Source: Pseudomonadales bacterium
Lineage (GTDB): Bacteria > Pseudomonadota > Gammaproteobacteria > Pseudomonadales > Azotimanducaceae
Assembly (NCBI GenBank): GCA_028281885.1
Contig: JANQJA010000009.1
Span: 62,001-126,000, forward strand
Length of the DNA: 64,000 nt
Direction: 5' to 3'
Both the position numbers and the translations under genes were made by a program. Shown piece by piece: positions 45,830 to 54,448 of this stretch; position 1 is the first letter of the stretch, and each line of letters begins with the position of its first letter. The notes beneath the pieces were generated by a model that made no database searches, was not told the DNA's origin, and saw only the letters and a program-made list of their open reading frames with translations.

Positions 45830-47654
45830 GCTCGAACTCCCTTACGTCGGCGTCGATCTGGTCCTGAATTGCACCCTGAATCTCACACAGATTGCGATAG
45901 ATGCCATCTGTCTCTGCGAGATCGTCATGTCCCCCTTCCTGCGCCACAGCACCCTCGTTTAGCACGAGGATCTTGTCGGCATGCATCACCGTCGACAGGC
46001 GATGGGCAATAATGATGGTGGTCTGGGCATGTCTGGCTTCAGCCAGTGACGTCAGAATCTGTGACTCGGTGTCTGTGTCTACCGCTGACAACGCATCATC
46101 GAGAATCAGTATCGGCGGTTTCTTCAACAGTGCCCGGGCCAGCGCAAGCCGCTGCCGCTGACCGCCGGACAGGGTGACCCCGCGTTCGCCGACCATTGAA
46201 TCGTAGCGCCGGGGAAACCCCTCGATCGATTCGTGTATGGCAGCCGCCCGTGTTGCCGCAAGAACCTCGTCTTCGGTGGCATTGATTCGTCCCACTCTCA
46301 GATTGGCCCGGACACTTGCTGAATAAAGAAAGGGTTCCTGCAGCACGATCGCGACCTGGGAGCGGACGTATTTTCGCGACAACGTCGACAGCTCGATGTC
46401 ATCGATGCGAATCGAACCCTGATGGTAGTCGTACAGCCGCATCAACAACTGGGCGATGGTGGACTTGCCCGAACCCGGCGGCCCAAGAATCGCCAGCGTC
46501 TGGCCTGGCTCGATCGAAAAACTGATGTCACGCAATACTGGCCGACCAGGTTCGTATTCAAAACTGACGTTGTCGAACGCGATATGACCCGAGAGCGGCT
46601 GCCTGGGATCTGTTTCGTTCTGGCTTTCGACAGGTTCACCGAGCACTTCGGCGATCCGGCCCATGGCGACGATAGCCTTGCCCGAGTCGGTCAGAACGCG
46701 TCCCATATGGCGAATTGGCCAGATGATCATGCCCTCGTAGGTGATAAAGGCGAACAGGTCGCCGACCGTAAGACTGCCCTGGTATACCCAGGCGGCGCCT
46801 GCCAGTAGCAACAACCCGATCTGGCTAAGGCAGATGAAGTCACTGATGGCGTAGTAGATGCCAAGCAGCCCGATCAGCTTCTGGTTCTCGTCCCGAAACT
46901 CGGCGTTCCTGGCTGAGAATTTTTCTGTCTCGTAGGACTGCCTCGCGAAGGCGCGTACGACTCGAATGCCGGTGAGATTCTCCTGCAATGTTGTGGTCAT
47001 GCGAGCCTCGGACTCGTCCACTGTCAGGAACAGGTTTTTTACCCGCTGAAAGAACACCACGGCGGCGATGAACAAAATAGGCATGGTCGCCAGTGACAGC
47101 CAGGCCATGCGGATGTCGAGTGCAAAGAGGATAGGCAGTACCGTAATCAGCATTAGCAGTGCACGGCTGATCTCGATGATCTGGGCAGCGAGGAACACCC
47201 GAACGGTTTCCATGTCCGACGAGCAACGCTGTAACAAATCGCCGGTATCGGATCGATCGTGATAGCTTGCCGGCAGGTGCTCCAGGTGCGAATAGATCCG
47301 TTCCCGCAGACGCCTGACGATGCCCTCCGATGCCACGGCACTGCAGCGTCCGCGAACATAGAGGAACAGGCCGGCAATCGCTGTCAGCACGACGGTCGCG
47401 ATTGCAGCGGCAATCAGGTACTGCAGCAATCCGGATTCTGTGCTGCCCGTGATCAGGCGGGTCATCGCTTCTACCCAGGACGGTGGAACAAACGTATCGC
47501 CCTGTTCAATGGCATCAATGGCGAAGCGCGCCACCAGCGGTACGGCAAACATGAAGATGTAGCCGATCGCCATGGCGATGATGGCAACAGAAAATATACC
47601 GCGATAGCCGCTGGTGTGTTGCCAGAGTAGTAGTGCTTTATTTTTATCGTTCAC
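45813..47654 (-). CDS. ABC exporter subunit with degenerate Walker B
   Basis: 613 residues. Six membrane helices followed by an ATPase domain: Walker A GPPGSGKS (391-398), consensus signature LSGGQ (495-499) and Walker B ILILDD, in which Asp520 replaces the catalytic Glu. The switch His is kept (IIAHRLSTV). In heterodimeric exporters such as TM287/288 one site is degenerate in just this way, and the partner's signature (LSAGQ here) is the deviant one. The 17-base overlap with the partner gene supports a fixed 1:1 complex. Confidence 0.92.
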   Translation of the reverse strand: MNDKNKALLLWQHTSGYRGIFSVAIIAMAIGYIFMFAVPLVARFAIDAIEQGDTFVPPSWVEAMTRLITGSTESGLLQYLIAAAIATVVLTAIAGLFLYVRGRCSAVASEGIVRRLRERIYSHLEHLPASYHDRSDTGDLLQRCSSDMETVRVFLAAQIIEISRALLMLITVLPILFALDIRMAWLSLATMPILFIAAVVFFQRVKNLFLTVDESEARMTTTLQENLTGIRVVRAFARQSYETEKFSARNAEFRDENQKLIGLLGIYYAISDFICLSQIGLLLLAGAAWVYQGSLTVGDLFAFITYEGMIIWPIRHMGRVLTDSGKAIVAMGRIAEVLGEPVESQNETDPRQPLSGHIAFDNVSFEYEPGRPVLRDISFSIEPGQTLAILGPPGSGKSTIAQLLMRLYDYHQGSIRIDDIELSTLSRKYVRSQVAIVLQEPFLYSASVRANLRVGRINATEDEVLAATRAAAIHESIEGFPRRYDSMVGERGVTLSGGQRQRLALARALLKKPPILILDDALSAVDTDTESQILTSLAEARHAQTTIIIAHRLSTVMHADKILVLNEGAVAQEGGHDDLAETDGIYRNLCEIQGAIQDQIDADVREFEHERLF

Positions 47655-48011
47655 GATCCAGGTTCCTGCTTAAACGAGTGACGGTGAATGCCGTCAGTTA
47701 GAGCGGGTCGACCTGAATTGTCGAAAGCTGATCGATCAGCGGTTAATTTGTGATCGTTCTTGAAGGTGCCCGCATCAACATGGTGAGCGGGCGAAGAATC
47801 ATCTAGAGGGTCAACACTCGCTCAGCGGCCGCGAAGGCCTTGGCGTAGTTTGCTTGTGTAGAAATGAACGTTGTCCATAGACCTACCCTCGATGAATACC
47901 GGAATCGGAATGCGAGGCAGGATACTCCTATCCCAGAAAAAGACAACCCTGCTGGACGCATGTTCCGCCAGCTTGTATAAAACAGGTGATCAAATTGCAT
48001 CCGGAGTCGCC
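47655..48011. other. 357-base intergenic region
   Basis: This region divides the ABC exporter genes (minus) from the GST operon (plus). I see no convincing gene. A minus-strand frame of 18 residues beginning near 47881 has a fair ribosome site (GAGGGTAGGT) but no recognisable product. A promoter candidate for the GST operon lies near its right end. The exporter promoter should lie near the left end, but no clear boxes are visible. Confidence 0.5.
47953..47981 (+). promoter_or_regulatory. Promoter candidate for the GST-DUF1538-PII operon
   Basis: TGGACG (47953-47958) and TATAAA (47976-47981) are 17 bases apart. The match is four of six for -35 and five of six for -10. Transcription would begin near 47988, about 24 bases ahead of the GST start codon. 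Confidence 0.4.
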
Positions 48012-48623
48012 ATGAAGTTGCACAATTCCGTTGGCCCAAATCCAAAGGTCGTTCGGATGTTCATGGCAGAGCGGGGTATAGAGGCGGAACGGGTCGAGGT
48101 CGACGTTCGCCATGGCGAAAACCGAAAAGAACCGTATCTGCAACACAATCCTTCGGGCCAGACACCCTATCTGAAACTGGACGATGGTACTGACCTGGCC
48201 GAGATTCTTCCCATCTGCGAGTACCTTGAGGAGTATGCGGGGCCATCGTCGCTGATTGGCACGACGCCGGAAGAACGGGCACAGACGCGGATGTGGTGTC
48301 GACGGATTGATCTGCAGATCATCGAACCCATGACCAACGGGTTTCGTTATGGCGATGCCTACGAATTCTTCAAGCACAGGATACGGACTATTCCGCAGGC
48401 AGCCGATGATCTCAAGGAAGTGGCCCGCGAGCGGCTGGCCTGGCTTGATCAGCAGATGGACGGCAAGACCTACATCTGCGGCGACCGTTTTTCCCTGGCG
48501 GATATTCTGCTATGGGGATTTCTGGACTTTATGGCAGGACGTGGTCTCAATTATATTGTGGCTAACAAAAATATTGCGGCGTGGTTTGACCGTGTGAAGA
48601 CGAGGCCCAGCGCCGAGGCCTGA
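48012..48623 (+). CDS. Glutathione S-transferase family protein
   Basis: 203 residues. N-terminal thioredoxin-like domain (MKLHNSVGPNPKVVRMFMAERGI, then SGQTPYLKLDDGTDLAEILPICEYLEE with the cis-Pro and the Glu/Ile motif that grips glutathione) and helical C-terminal domain with GDRFSLADILLWGFLDF. GGAG is five bases before ATG 48012, which rules out a longer reading. It heads a four-gene operon, 13 bases ahead of the DUF1538 gene, so a thiol or electrophile link to that membrane protein is conceivable. Confidence 0.88.
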   Translation: MKLHNSVGPNPKVVRMFMAERGIEAERVEVDVRHGENRKEPYLQHNPSGQTPYLKLDDGTDLAEILPICEYLEEYAGPSSLIGTTPEERAQTRMWCRRIDLQIIEPMTNGFRYGDAYEFFKHRIRTIPQAADDLKEVARERLAWLDQQMDGKTYICGDRFSLADILLWGFLDFMAGRGLNYIVANKNIAAWFDRVKTRPSAEA

Positions 48624-48636
48624 ATAAGGAGCAATC

Positions 48637-50409
48637 GTGGCAGAGCAGATCCCGTTTGGTAGTTTCGCCCGAGAACTCAATGTTCACCAGGACGGGATCA
48701 GCTACAACGAGCTGATTCCCGAGGTGGCCTACGACGATGATGGCAACGAACTGCCACATCGTCCTGATGCGCTCCTGGTGGGGGCAGGGGACATTTATCG
48801 TTTGCTTCGTCCGTACCTGTCGGTACGATTCTTCGATCAGTTTCGGGCAGTCGCGCCCCTTGCCCTGTACCTGGTGCTTTTTCAGCTGTTCATCCTGCGG
48901 GAATCTGTGGCGGACGCCTGGGTTATTTCGTTTGGCCTGGTGGCAGTCATCTTCGGTTTGATGCTGTTCATGGAGGGGCTGAAGGTCGGGCTGATGCCGT
49001 TCGGTGAGTCCCTGGGTATTTCATTGCCCGCCAAGGCGTCACTTGGCACGGTGCTGATCGTGGTGTTCCTGCTCGGTATTGGCGTCACCTTTGCCGAACC
49101 CGCTATTGGCGCGCTACAGACAGTGGGTTCGCTGGTTAGCGTCGAACGCGCGCCGTATCTCTATTCGCTGCTTACCGAATGGACCGGCGTGCTGGTGCTG
49201 TCGGTGGGCATTGGCGTGGGTCTCGCCGCGGTGCTGGGAACCATCCGATTCATCTATGGCTGGAGCCTGAAACCACTCATTTACCTGACCCTCGCGCCGG
49301 TGCTGTTAATCAGTGGCTATATGGCACTGGATCCAGAGTTGTCCAAGGTACTTGGCCTTGCTTTTGATTGCGGTGCAGTGACCACGGGGCCGGTCACGGT
49401 GCCGCTGGTGCTGTCCCTGGGTATCGGGATTGCACATGCCTCCGGTGAGGGGGGCGACTCGCTTTCCGGATTCGGGATTGTCACACTGGCATCGCTCTTT
49501 CCGATCGTTGCGGTGATGCTGCTGGCATTGACGGTTGCCATGCAATCAACGCCGGAATCCATTATCGCGGCCGCAACGCAGGTTGAAAGTCTTGCCAGTG
49601 AGGTTCCCTGGTATGAAGCGACACCGGGCGTTGAGATCATTGGCGGTATTCGCGCCATTGTGCCGCTGGTGCTGTTCCTGTTGTTTGTCATGCTGGTGCT
49701 GCTGCGCGAGAAACTGCCAAACCCCCGCATCATCGGTTTCGGCATCTTGCTGTGTGTGCTGGGCATGATCGTCTTTAGTCTTGGCCTCAGCTATGGCCTG
49801 TCCAAGCTCGGTGGCCAGAGCGGCAGCCTGGTTCCTGGCGCGTTTGCCGAAATTGATGCCGTCCGCGACTCCCCCCTGTATATCCTCACCCTGGGCCTTG
49901 GCATCGCGATCGGATTTGCCTGGCTGCTTGGCTTCGGCGCCACCCTGGCGGAGCCGGCGCTTAATGCCCTCGGCATGACGGTAGAAAATTTAACCAATGG
50001 TGCGTTCCGCAAATCGATGCTGATGTATGCCGTGTCCCTTGGCGTTGGCTGCGGTATTGCCCTGGGTGTCGCCAAGATCATCTTTGATATCCCCATTGCG
50101 ATACTGTTGATACCAGGCTACCTCATCGCGATCGTCCTGACTGTATTGTCGAATGAGGAGTTCGTGAACATCGCCTGGGACAGCGCCGGTGTGACCACCG
50201 GCCCCGTGACCGTGCCGCTGGTGCTGGCGATGGGGCTGGGATTTGGCAACGCCCTTGGTGCGATTGAGGGCTTCGGTATCTTGTCCATGGCATCGATCGG
50301 TCCGATTATCGCTGTGTTGTCCACCGGGCTCTGGATTCGATTCAAGATCGAACGCCGTCATCGCGCTTCTAAAGCGAGCATGAAGAACATAGGGAACCCC
50401 TCGATATGA
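48637..50409 (+). CDS. DUF1538 membrane protein with internal duplication
   Basis: 590 residues. After a 60-residue polar N-terminus come about fourteen membrane helices in two homologous halves. Each half has an AEP motif (TFAEP at 151-155; TLAEP at 436-440) and the same long motif VTTGPVTVPLVL (248-259 and 519-530). Such inverted or parallel pairs with polar TTGP loops inside the membrane look like a channel or secondary transporter pore. It starts with GTG, with AAGGAG five bases upstream. The stop overlaps the first PII-like gene (ATGA), strongly suggesting regulation by direct binding of those proteins, as GlnK does with AmtB. Substrate unknown. Confidence 0.85.
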   Translation: MAEQIPFGSFARELNVHQDGISYNELIPEVAYDDDGNELPHRPDALLVGAGDIYRLLRPYLSVRFFDQFRAVAPLALYLVLFQLFILRESVADAWVISFGLVAVIFGLMLFMEGLKVGLMPFGESLGISLPAKASLGTVLIVVFLLGIGVTFAEPAIGALQTVGSLVSVERAPYLYSLLTEWTGVLVLSVGIGVGLAAVLGTIRFIYGWSLKPLIYLTLAPVLLISGYMALDPELSKVLGLAFDCGAVTTGPVTVPLVLSLGIGIAHASGEGGDSLSGFGIVTLASLFPIVAVMLLALTVAMQSTPESIIAAATQVESLASEVPWYEATPGVEIIGGIRAIVPLVLFLLFVMLVLLREKLPNPRIIGFGILLCVLGMIVFSLGLSYGLSKLGGQSGSLVPGAFAEIDAVRDSPLYILTLGLGIAIGFAWLLGFGATLAEPALNALGMTVENLTNGAFRKSMLMYAVSLGVGCGIALGVAKIIFDIPIAILLIPGYLIAIVLTVLSNEEFVNIAWDSAGVTTGPVTVPLVLAMGLGFGNALGAIEGFGILSMASIGPIIAVLSTGLWIRFKIERRHRASKASMKNIGNPSI

Positions 50410-50777
50410 GTCGTGATTTTACTATTCTGACGGATGTGTCATTGATCACCTGCATCGTTCAACGCGGCAAGGCGGATTCAGTCGTTCGCGCCGCCCAGGA
50501 CGCAGGTGCCCAGGGCGCAACAACTTATTACGGTTATGGCAGCGGGGTACGCGAGCGTCTTGGTGTGCTTGGTCTTGCTATTGATGTGGAGAAAGAGATC
50601 ATCACCACATTGGTCGCCGACGATCAGGTGGACAGGATTTTCGAGCGGATGTATTTTGCGGCGGAGCTTGATGTGCCCGCCAATGGCATTATCTATATCA
50701 CCCGCCTCGACAAGGCAGCCACCTACATTCCACCTGAAATACTCGATCGCGTTCATGCCAAGGAAACGCCGTCATGA
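50406..50777 (+). CDS. PII-like regulatory protein 1
   Basis: 123 residues. The sequence fits the ferredoxin-like PII fold: LITCIVQRGKADSVVRAAQDAGAQGATTYYGYGSG, a T-loop region at about 38-62, then EIITTLVADDQVDRIFERMYFAAELDVPANGIIYI in the position of the PII B- and C-loop. The Tyr51 used for uridylylation in GlnB has no clear counterpart. It overlaps both neighbours by ATGA. It is likely a trimeric nucleotide sensor controlling the DUF1538 protein. Confidence 0.85.
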   Translation: MSRDFTILTDVSLITCIVQRGKADSVVRAAQDAGAQGATTYYGYGSGVRERLGVLGLAIDVEKEIITTLVADDQVDRIFERMYFAAELDVPANGIIYITRLDKAATYIPPEILDRVHAKETPS

Positions 50778-51133
50778 CAGAAGTCATCGCGGACGCCCGA
50801 CTCATTACCTGCATCCTGCCCAAGGGGAGAGCGAGGCTTATCCAGGAGATGCTGGCGGAAACCTATGATCTGCATGGCGCGAACTTTCATGGGGCGAGGG
50901 GCGTTGGCCGTTTCTCGCCATTGTCTACCAGAGGTATCGGTGGGCAACAGGAAAAAGAAGTCCTGGAGGTCTGCGTTTCGGCCGAACAGGCCGATGAGGT
51001 TTTTGAAAAGATGTTCTTTGCGGGTGAGATGGATCAGCCCCACGGCGGCATCATCTATATGGCTCGGCTGACCACCGGCATGGCACTGACCATGCCGACG
51101 CTTGAAGCAACTAGTCCAGCACGCGGGCAATAA
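50774..51133 (+). CDS. PII-like regulatory protein 2
   Basis: 119 residues, a distant relative of the preceding protein: LITCILPKGRARLIQEMLAETYDLHGANFHGARGVGRFSP, T-loop about 37-60 with GIGGQQEKE, and VFEKMFFAGEMDQPHGGIIYMARL. The two share the frame LITCI.x..GxA and GIIYxxRL but differ in the T-loop, which normally touches the target. Two divergent copies suggest a heteromeric or two-signal control of the same membrane protein. Its 3' end overlaps the convergent membrane-protein gene by 23 bases. Confidence 0.83.
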   Translation: MTEVIADARLITCILPKGRARLIQEMLAETYDLHGANFHGARGVGRFSPLSTRGIGGQQEKEVLEVCVSAEQADEVFEKMFFAGEMDQPHGGIIYMARLTTGMALTMPTLEATSPARGQ

Positions 51134-51428
51134 GCGGCTGGATGATGAGCGCGAGCATCACGCCCGCGTAGTAATCCCGATCAACGCCGAAATTGAGTGA
51201 GAAGTCTACCGGCATGTTTGCAAGCAGACACAGCAACACTGCAATGGCGATGATATAGATGTTTCGGCCGGCCATGATCATGGTGATCAGGGCAGACAAC
51301 ACCATGACTAGCGCGAAATTTTCACCGACGCCTAATCTGGCGAGCAGGTTGTCGTCGAGGTTCATTGCCAGTGTTACCGCAAACATAAGGAACACCATGA
51401 ATGAACGTCCTATTAAAGTAATGTCCAT
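51111..51428 (-). CDS. Small integral membrane protein
   Basis: 105 residues, mostly hydrophobic, with three or four predicted membrane helices (about 8-24, 36-52, 56-72 and 86-103). No family recognised. It converges on the PII-like operon and overlaps it by 23 bases; its upstream side carries a phased TGAACG repeat. The regular hydrophobic pattern and absence of rare codons support a real gene. Confidence 0.6.
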   Translation of the reverse strand: MDITLIGRSFMVFLMFAVTLAMNLDDNLLARLGVGENFALVMVLSALITMIMAGRNIYIIAIAVLLCLLANMPVDFSLNFGVDRDYYAGVMLALIIQPLIARVLD

Positions 51429-51570
51429 GATTGTTTCGGGATATTCCCGTCCAATGCCATGGAACGAAATTTAGCGCGTTGTTTTCTGGTTTGCTGGACG
51501 AAAGTTCAAATCTGTGAGGCCGTTCACTGGCCACTGCGTGCATGGATCACATTTCCAGAGATAGTGGCGC

Positions 51571-51597
51571 TGAACGGGCGTTGAACGGCGCTGAATG
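51571..51597. repeat. Phased TGAACG repeats
   Basis: TGAACG, TGAACG and TGAATG begin at 51571, 51582 and 51592, within three imperfect units GCGCTGAACGG, GCGTTGAACG and GCGCTGAATGG. The spacing of 10-11 bases follows the helical repeat. The same hexamer at an 11-base period occurs ahead of ilvY (5940, 5951 and 5962). The array lies between the MBL-fold gene stop and the small membrane-protein gene start, both on the minus strand. Confidence 0.5.
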
Positions 51598-51627
51598 GTG
51601 CTTTCGAACCCGATTCAGCGAGTTCTG

Positions 51628-52536
51628 TCAGAGTAGTGTGTAGTTTGAATCGAGGGACGGTGTTTCGCTATCGCATTGAATGGCGCCGATATCGATCAGG
51701 CGGACCATGGCCGCCAGCACGCTTCTCGCCGCCGCGCCATACATCTTCTGATCGACCTCGGTATACATCACCGGAACCATATCCACGATGTTGGTGTAAC
51801 CCTGCGAAAGGCAGTCGATGATCTGGCGCTCGCGGTCGAGGCGATGATCGATGAAGGCCTGGACGAATGTCTTTACATCCCGGATGCAGGTGCCGTGAGT
51901 TGGCCAGTAGACTTCATCGTCGCGATCCAGCAGCAACTTCAGGCTCTCCATGTAGGCGGTCATGTCACCGTCAGGGGGTGAGATGATGCTGGTGGACCAG
52001 CCCATCACATGGTCGCCCGTAAATAATGCCTTCTCTTCTTTCAGTGCGAAGCAGATGTGATTGGATGTATGCCCGGGGGTGTAGACGCACTCGATTGTCC
52101 AGCCGTCACCGCGCAGGATATCGCCATGGCTAACACGAACGTCCGGCTCGAACGCCATGTCACCACCTTCTTCCACCTGCACACCCTGTTCCCGCTTGCC
52201 TTGCCCATGGGGACCATAGCCGTAGGTTTTCGCGCCGAAATATTCCTTGAGCGGTGCGGCTGCAGGAGAGTGGTCCATGTGAGTATGCGTGATCAGGAGG
52301 TGGGTGACCTGTTCGCCATCGACTGCTCGCTTGATGGCATCAACATGGTCATCCATGAGCGGGCCAGGGTCGATGATGGCAATCTCCCTGCCGCTACCAA
52401 TGATGTAGGTTCCCGTACCCCGAAACGTGAATGCGCTGGGGTTCTTGGCGATTACGCGCCGCACCAGCGGGGACACCTGTTGAACGGCGCCATACTCGAA
52501 ATCAAACTGATAGACAAACGGTATCTTGGCTGGCAT
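51628..52536 (-). CDS. MBL-fold metallo-hydrolase (LACTB2-like)
   Basis: 302 residues from the chosen start. The zinc motif is HTHMDH at 84-89; the other ligands are in TPGHTSNH and FTGDHV. The C-terminal helical region with YWPTHGTCIRDVKTFVQAFIDHRLDRERQI is typical of the LACTB2-like group, which includes nucleases and esterases. A longer frame could start at 52614, but that leaves only 15 bases to the divergent HD-GYP gene and adds a basic tail not usual in the family; 52536 is therefore preferred with moderate certainty. Confidence 0.85.
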   Translation of the reverse strand: MPAKIPFVYQFDFEYGAVQQVSPLVRRVIAKNPSAFTFRGTGTYIIGSGREIAIIDPGPLMDDHVDAIKRAVDGEQVTHLLITHTHMDHSPAAAPLKEYFGAKTYGYGPHGQGKREQGVQVEEGGDMAFEPDVRVSHGDILRGDGWTIECVYTPGHTSNHICFALKEEKALFTGDHVMGWSTSIISPPDGDMTAYMESLKLLLDRDDEVYWPTHGTCIRDVKTFVQAFIDHRLDRERQIIDCLSQGYTNIVDMVPVMYTEVDQKMYGAAARSVLAAMVRLIDIGAIQCDSETPSLDSNYTLL

Positions 52537-52629
52537 GCGCTGCAGCTTATCATTGGGATGCTTGCCCTTGAAGCTGCTTCGGTTACGCTTTATAAGGTGT
52601 GCAGGCGATGGCAATGACGAGGACGTCGC

Positions 52630-54408
52630 ATGACGACCGACCAGGCTTCGTTTCGACGACTGATTGATATCGGAATAGCACTATCGGCGGAAAAAGACAC
52701 CGATAGCCTCATGGAAAAGATCCTGCTTGAAGCCAAGGATCTTAGCCAGGCCGATGGCGGAACGCTTTACATTCGGTCACGGGCTGATGAACTCGAGTTC
52801 AAGATTGTACGCACTGATTCTCTTGGCATTGCCCAGGGTGGCACGACGGGACAGGACATTACCATGCCGCCGGTGCAAATGTTTGGTGAAGACCGAACGC
52901 CCAACATGAACAACATCGTCAGCTACGTTGCCAACACGGGGGAGACGATCAATATTGCCGACGCCTATGACTCCACCGAGTTTGATTTTTCCGGTACCAA
53001 GAAGTTTGACGAAGGTACCGGATATCGATCGAAGTCGTTCCTGACTGTCCCGCTAAAAAATCATCAGGCTGAAGTGATCGGTGTACTCCAGCTGCTGAAC
53101 AGCATCAGCAGCGATGGCGCCGTCATTCCATTTTCGGACGAGATTACACCGCTGATTGAAGCGCTCTCATCGCAGGCGGCGGTGGCGCTCGAAAACCAGA
53201 CCCTGATTGAAGCGCAAAAGCATCTACTGGATTCCTTTATTGAGCTGATGGCAAGCGCGGTGGACGCCAAATCACCTTATACCGGTGGTCACTGTCAGCG
53301 GGTGCCGGTGTTGACCGAGATGCTGACGGCGGCCGCCTGCCAGTCCCGGGAAACGCCATTCCGGGATTTCGACCTGAACGAAGAAGAATGGTACGAACTT
53401 CATATCGGTGCCTGGCTGCATGACTGTGGCAAGGTGACGACGCCGGAGTATGTGGTCGACAAGGCAACCAAACTGGAAACTATTACCGATCGAATCCATG
53501 AAGTCCGGACCCGGTTTGAAGTGGTCAAGTGTGAGGCCATTATCGAGTATCAGAAACAGCTGCTGGCGGCGCCGGAAAAATCGGATGAACTTAAAGCGGC
53601 GCTCGACCGGGAACTCGCACAGATTGATGACGATTTCGCTTTTGTGGCCGAATGCAACCTGGGCGGCGAGTTCATGGCGGATGAACGGATTGAACGCCTG
53701 AAAGAGATTGCGCAGCGTCAGTGGACCCGGACACTGGATGATCGTCTCGGCATCGCGCACGAGGAAAAGAAGCGCAAGGAGCGGGCGGTCGCGAAGTCGC
53801 TCCCCTGCAAGGAACAGCTGCTGGAAGATCGTATTGATCACATTGTCGAGCATGACGCCGTGGTTCACTCGGCGGACCCGAATAACCCGTACGGCTTTCG
53901 GGTTGACGTGCCGGAAAACAAATACAATCTGGGTGAGGTCTATAACCTGTCTATCCCCCGCGGCACGTTGACTGAAGAAGAACGTTTCAAGATCAATGAC
54001 CACATCGTGCAGACCATTGTGATGCTTGAGAACCTGCCATTCCCCAAACATCTGGCTCGCGTGCCTGAAATTGCCGGTGGCCACCACGAGAAGATGGATG
54101 GCACCGGATATCCGAAACGCCTGATGGGCGCCGAGATGTCCATCCCGGCGCGAATCATGGCGATTGCCGACGTGTTTGAGGCGCTCACCGCGGCGGACCG
54201 TCCATACAAGGCACCCAAGACATTGTCGGAGAGCATTCGCATTATGGGCTTTATGGTCAAGGACCAGCATCTCGATCCGGATCTGTTCAGGTTGTTTCTC
54301 GAGTCCGGTGTCTACCGGGAGTATGCAGACAAGTTCCTCGAGCCAGGCCAGATCGACGAGGTGAAGATCAGTGACTATCTGCCGGAGTCGGGCGATACCT
54401 CGATGTGA
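52630..54408 (+). CDS. GAF-HD-GYP c-di-GMP phosphodiesterase-like protein
   Basis: 592 residues. A GAF sensor (about 10-190) is followed by an HD-GYP domain: first His at HCQRV, HD at 264-265 (LHDCGK), and HHEKMDGTGYP at 485-495. Between HDCGK and HHE there are about 220 residues instead of the usual 55-60, an insertion of some 160 mostly charged helical residues (EKKRKERAVAKSLPC, for example). The enzyme should hydrolyse c-di-GMP, in opposition to the GAF-GGDEF protein at 39392 that has a matching GAF domain. GAGGAC precedes the ATG. Confidence 0.9.
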   Translation: MTTDQASFRRLIDIGIALSAEKDTDSLMEKILLEAKDLSQADGGTLYIRSRADELEFKIVRTDSLGIAQGGTTGQDITMPPVQMFGEDRTPNMNNIVSYVANTGETINIADAYDSTEFDFSGTKKFDEGTGYRSKSFLTVPLKNHQAEVIGVLQLLNSISSDGAVIPFSDEITPLIEALSSQAAVALENQTLIEAQKHLLDSFIELMASAVDAKSPYTGGHCQRVPVLTEMLTAAACQSRETPFRDFDLNEEEWYELHIGAWLHDCGKVTTPEYVVDKATKLETITDRIHEVRTRFEVVKCEAIIEYQKQLLAAPEKSDELKAALDRELAQIDDDFAFVAECNLGGEFMADERIERLKEIAQRQWTRTLDDRLGIAHEEKKRKERAVAKSLPCKEQLLEDRIDHIVEHDAVVHSADPNNPYGFRVDVPENKYNLGEVYNLSIPRGTLTEEERFKINDHIVQTIVMLENLPFPKHLARVPEIAGGHHEKMDGTGYPKRLMGAEMSIPARIMAIADVFEALTAADRPYKAPKTLSESIRIMGFMVKDQHLDPDLFRLFLESGVYREYADKFLEPGQIDEVKISDYLPESGDTSM

Positions 54409-54448
54409 GTGAAAGCAAATTGTCCGGCGCCATGGCACAATCGCGCCG

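Noticed and set aside
47803..48045. Minus-strand 80-codon frame between the ABC exporter and GST genes
   Set aside because: It overlaps the GST start, has no ribosome site at its first Met and an ill-sorted composition; only its last 25 residues look helical.
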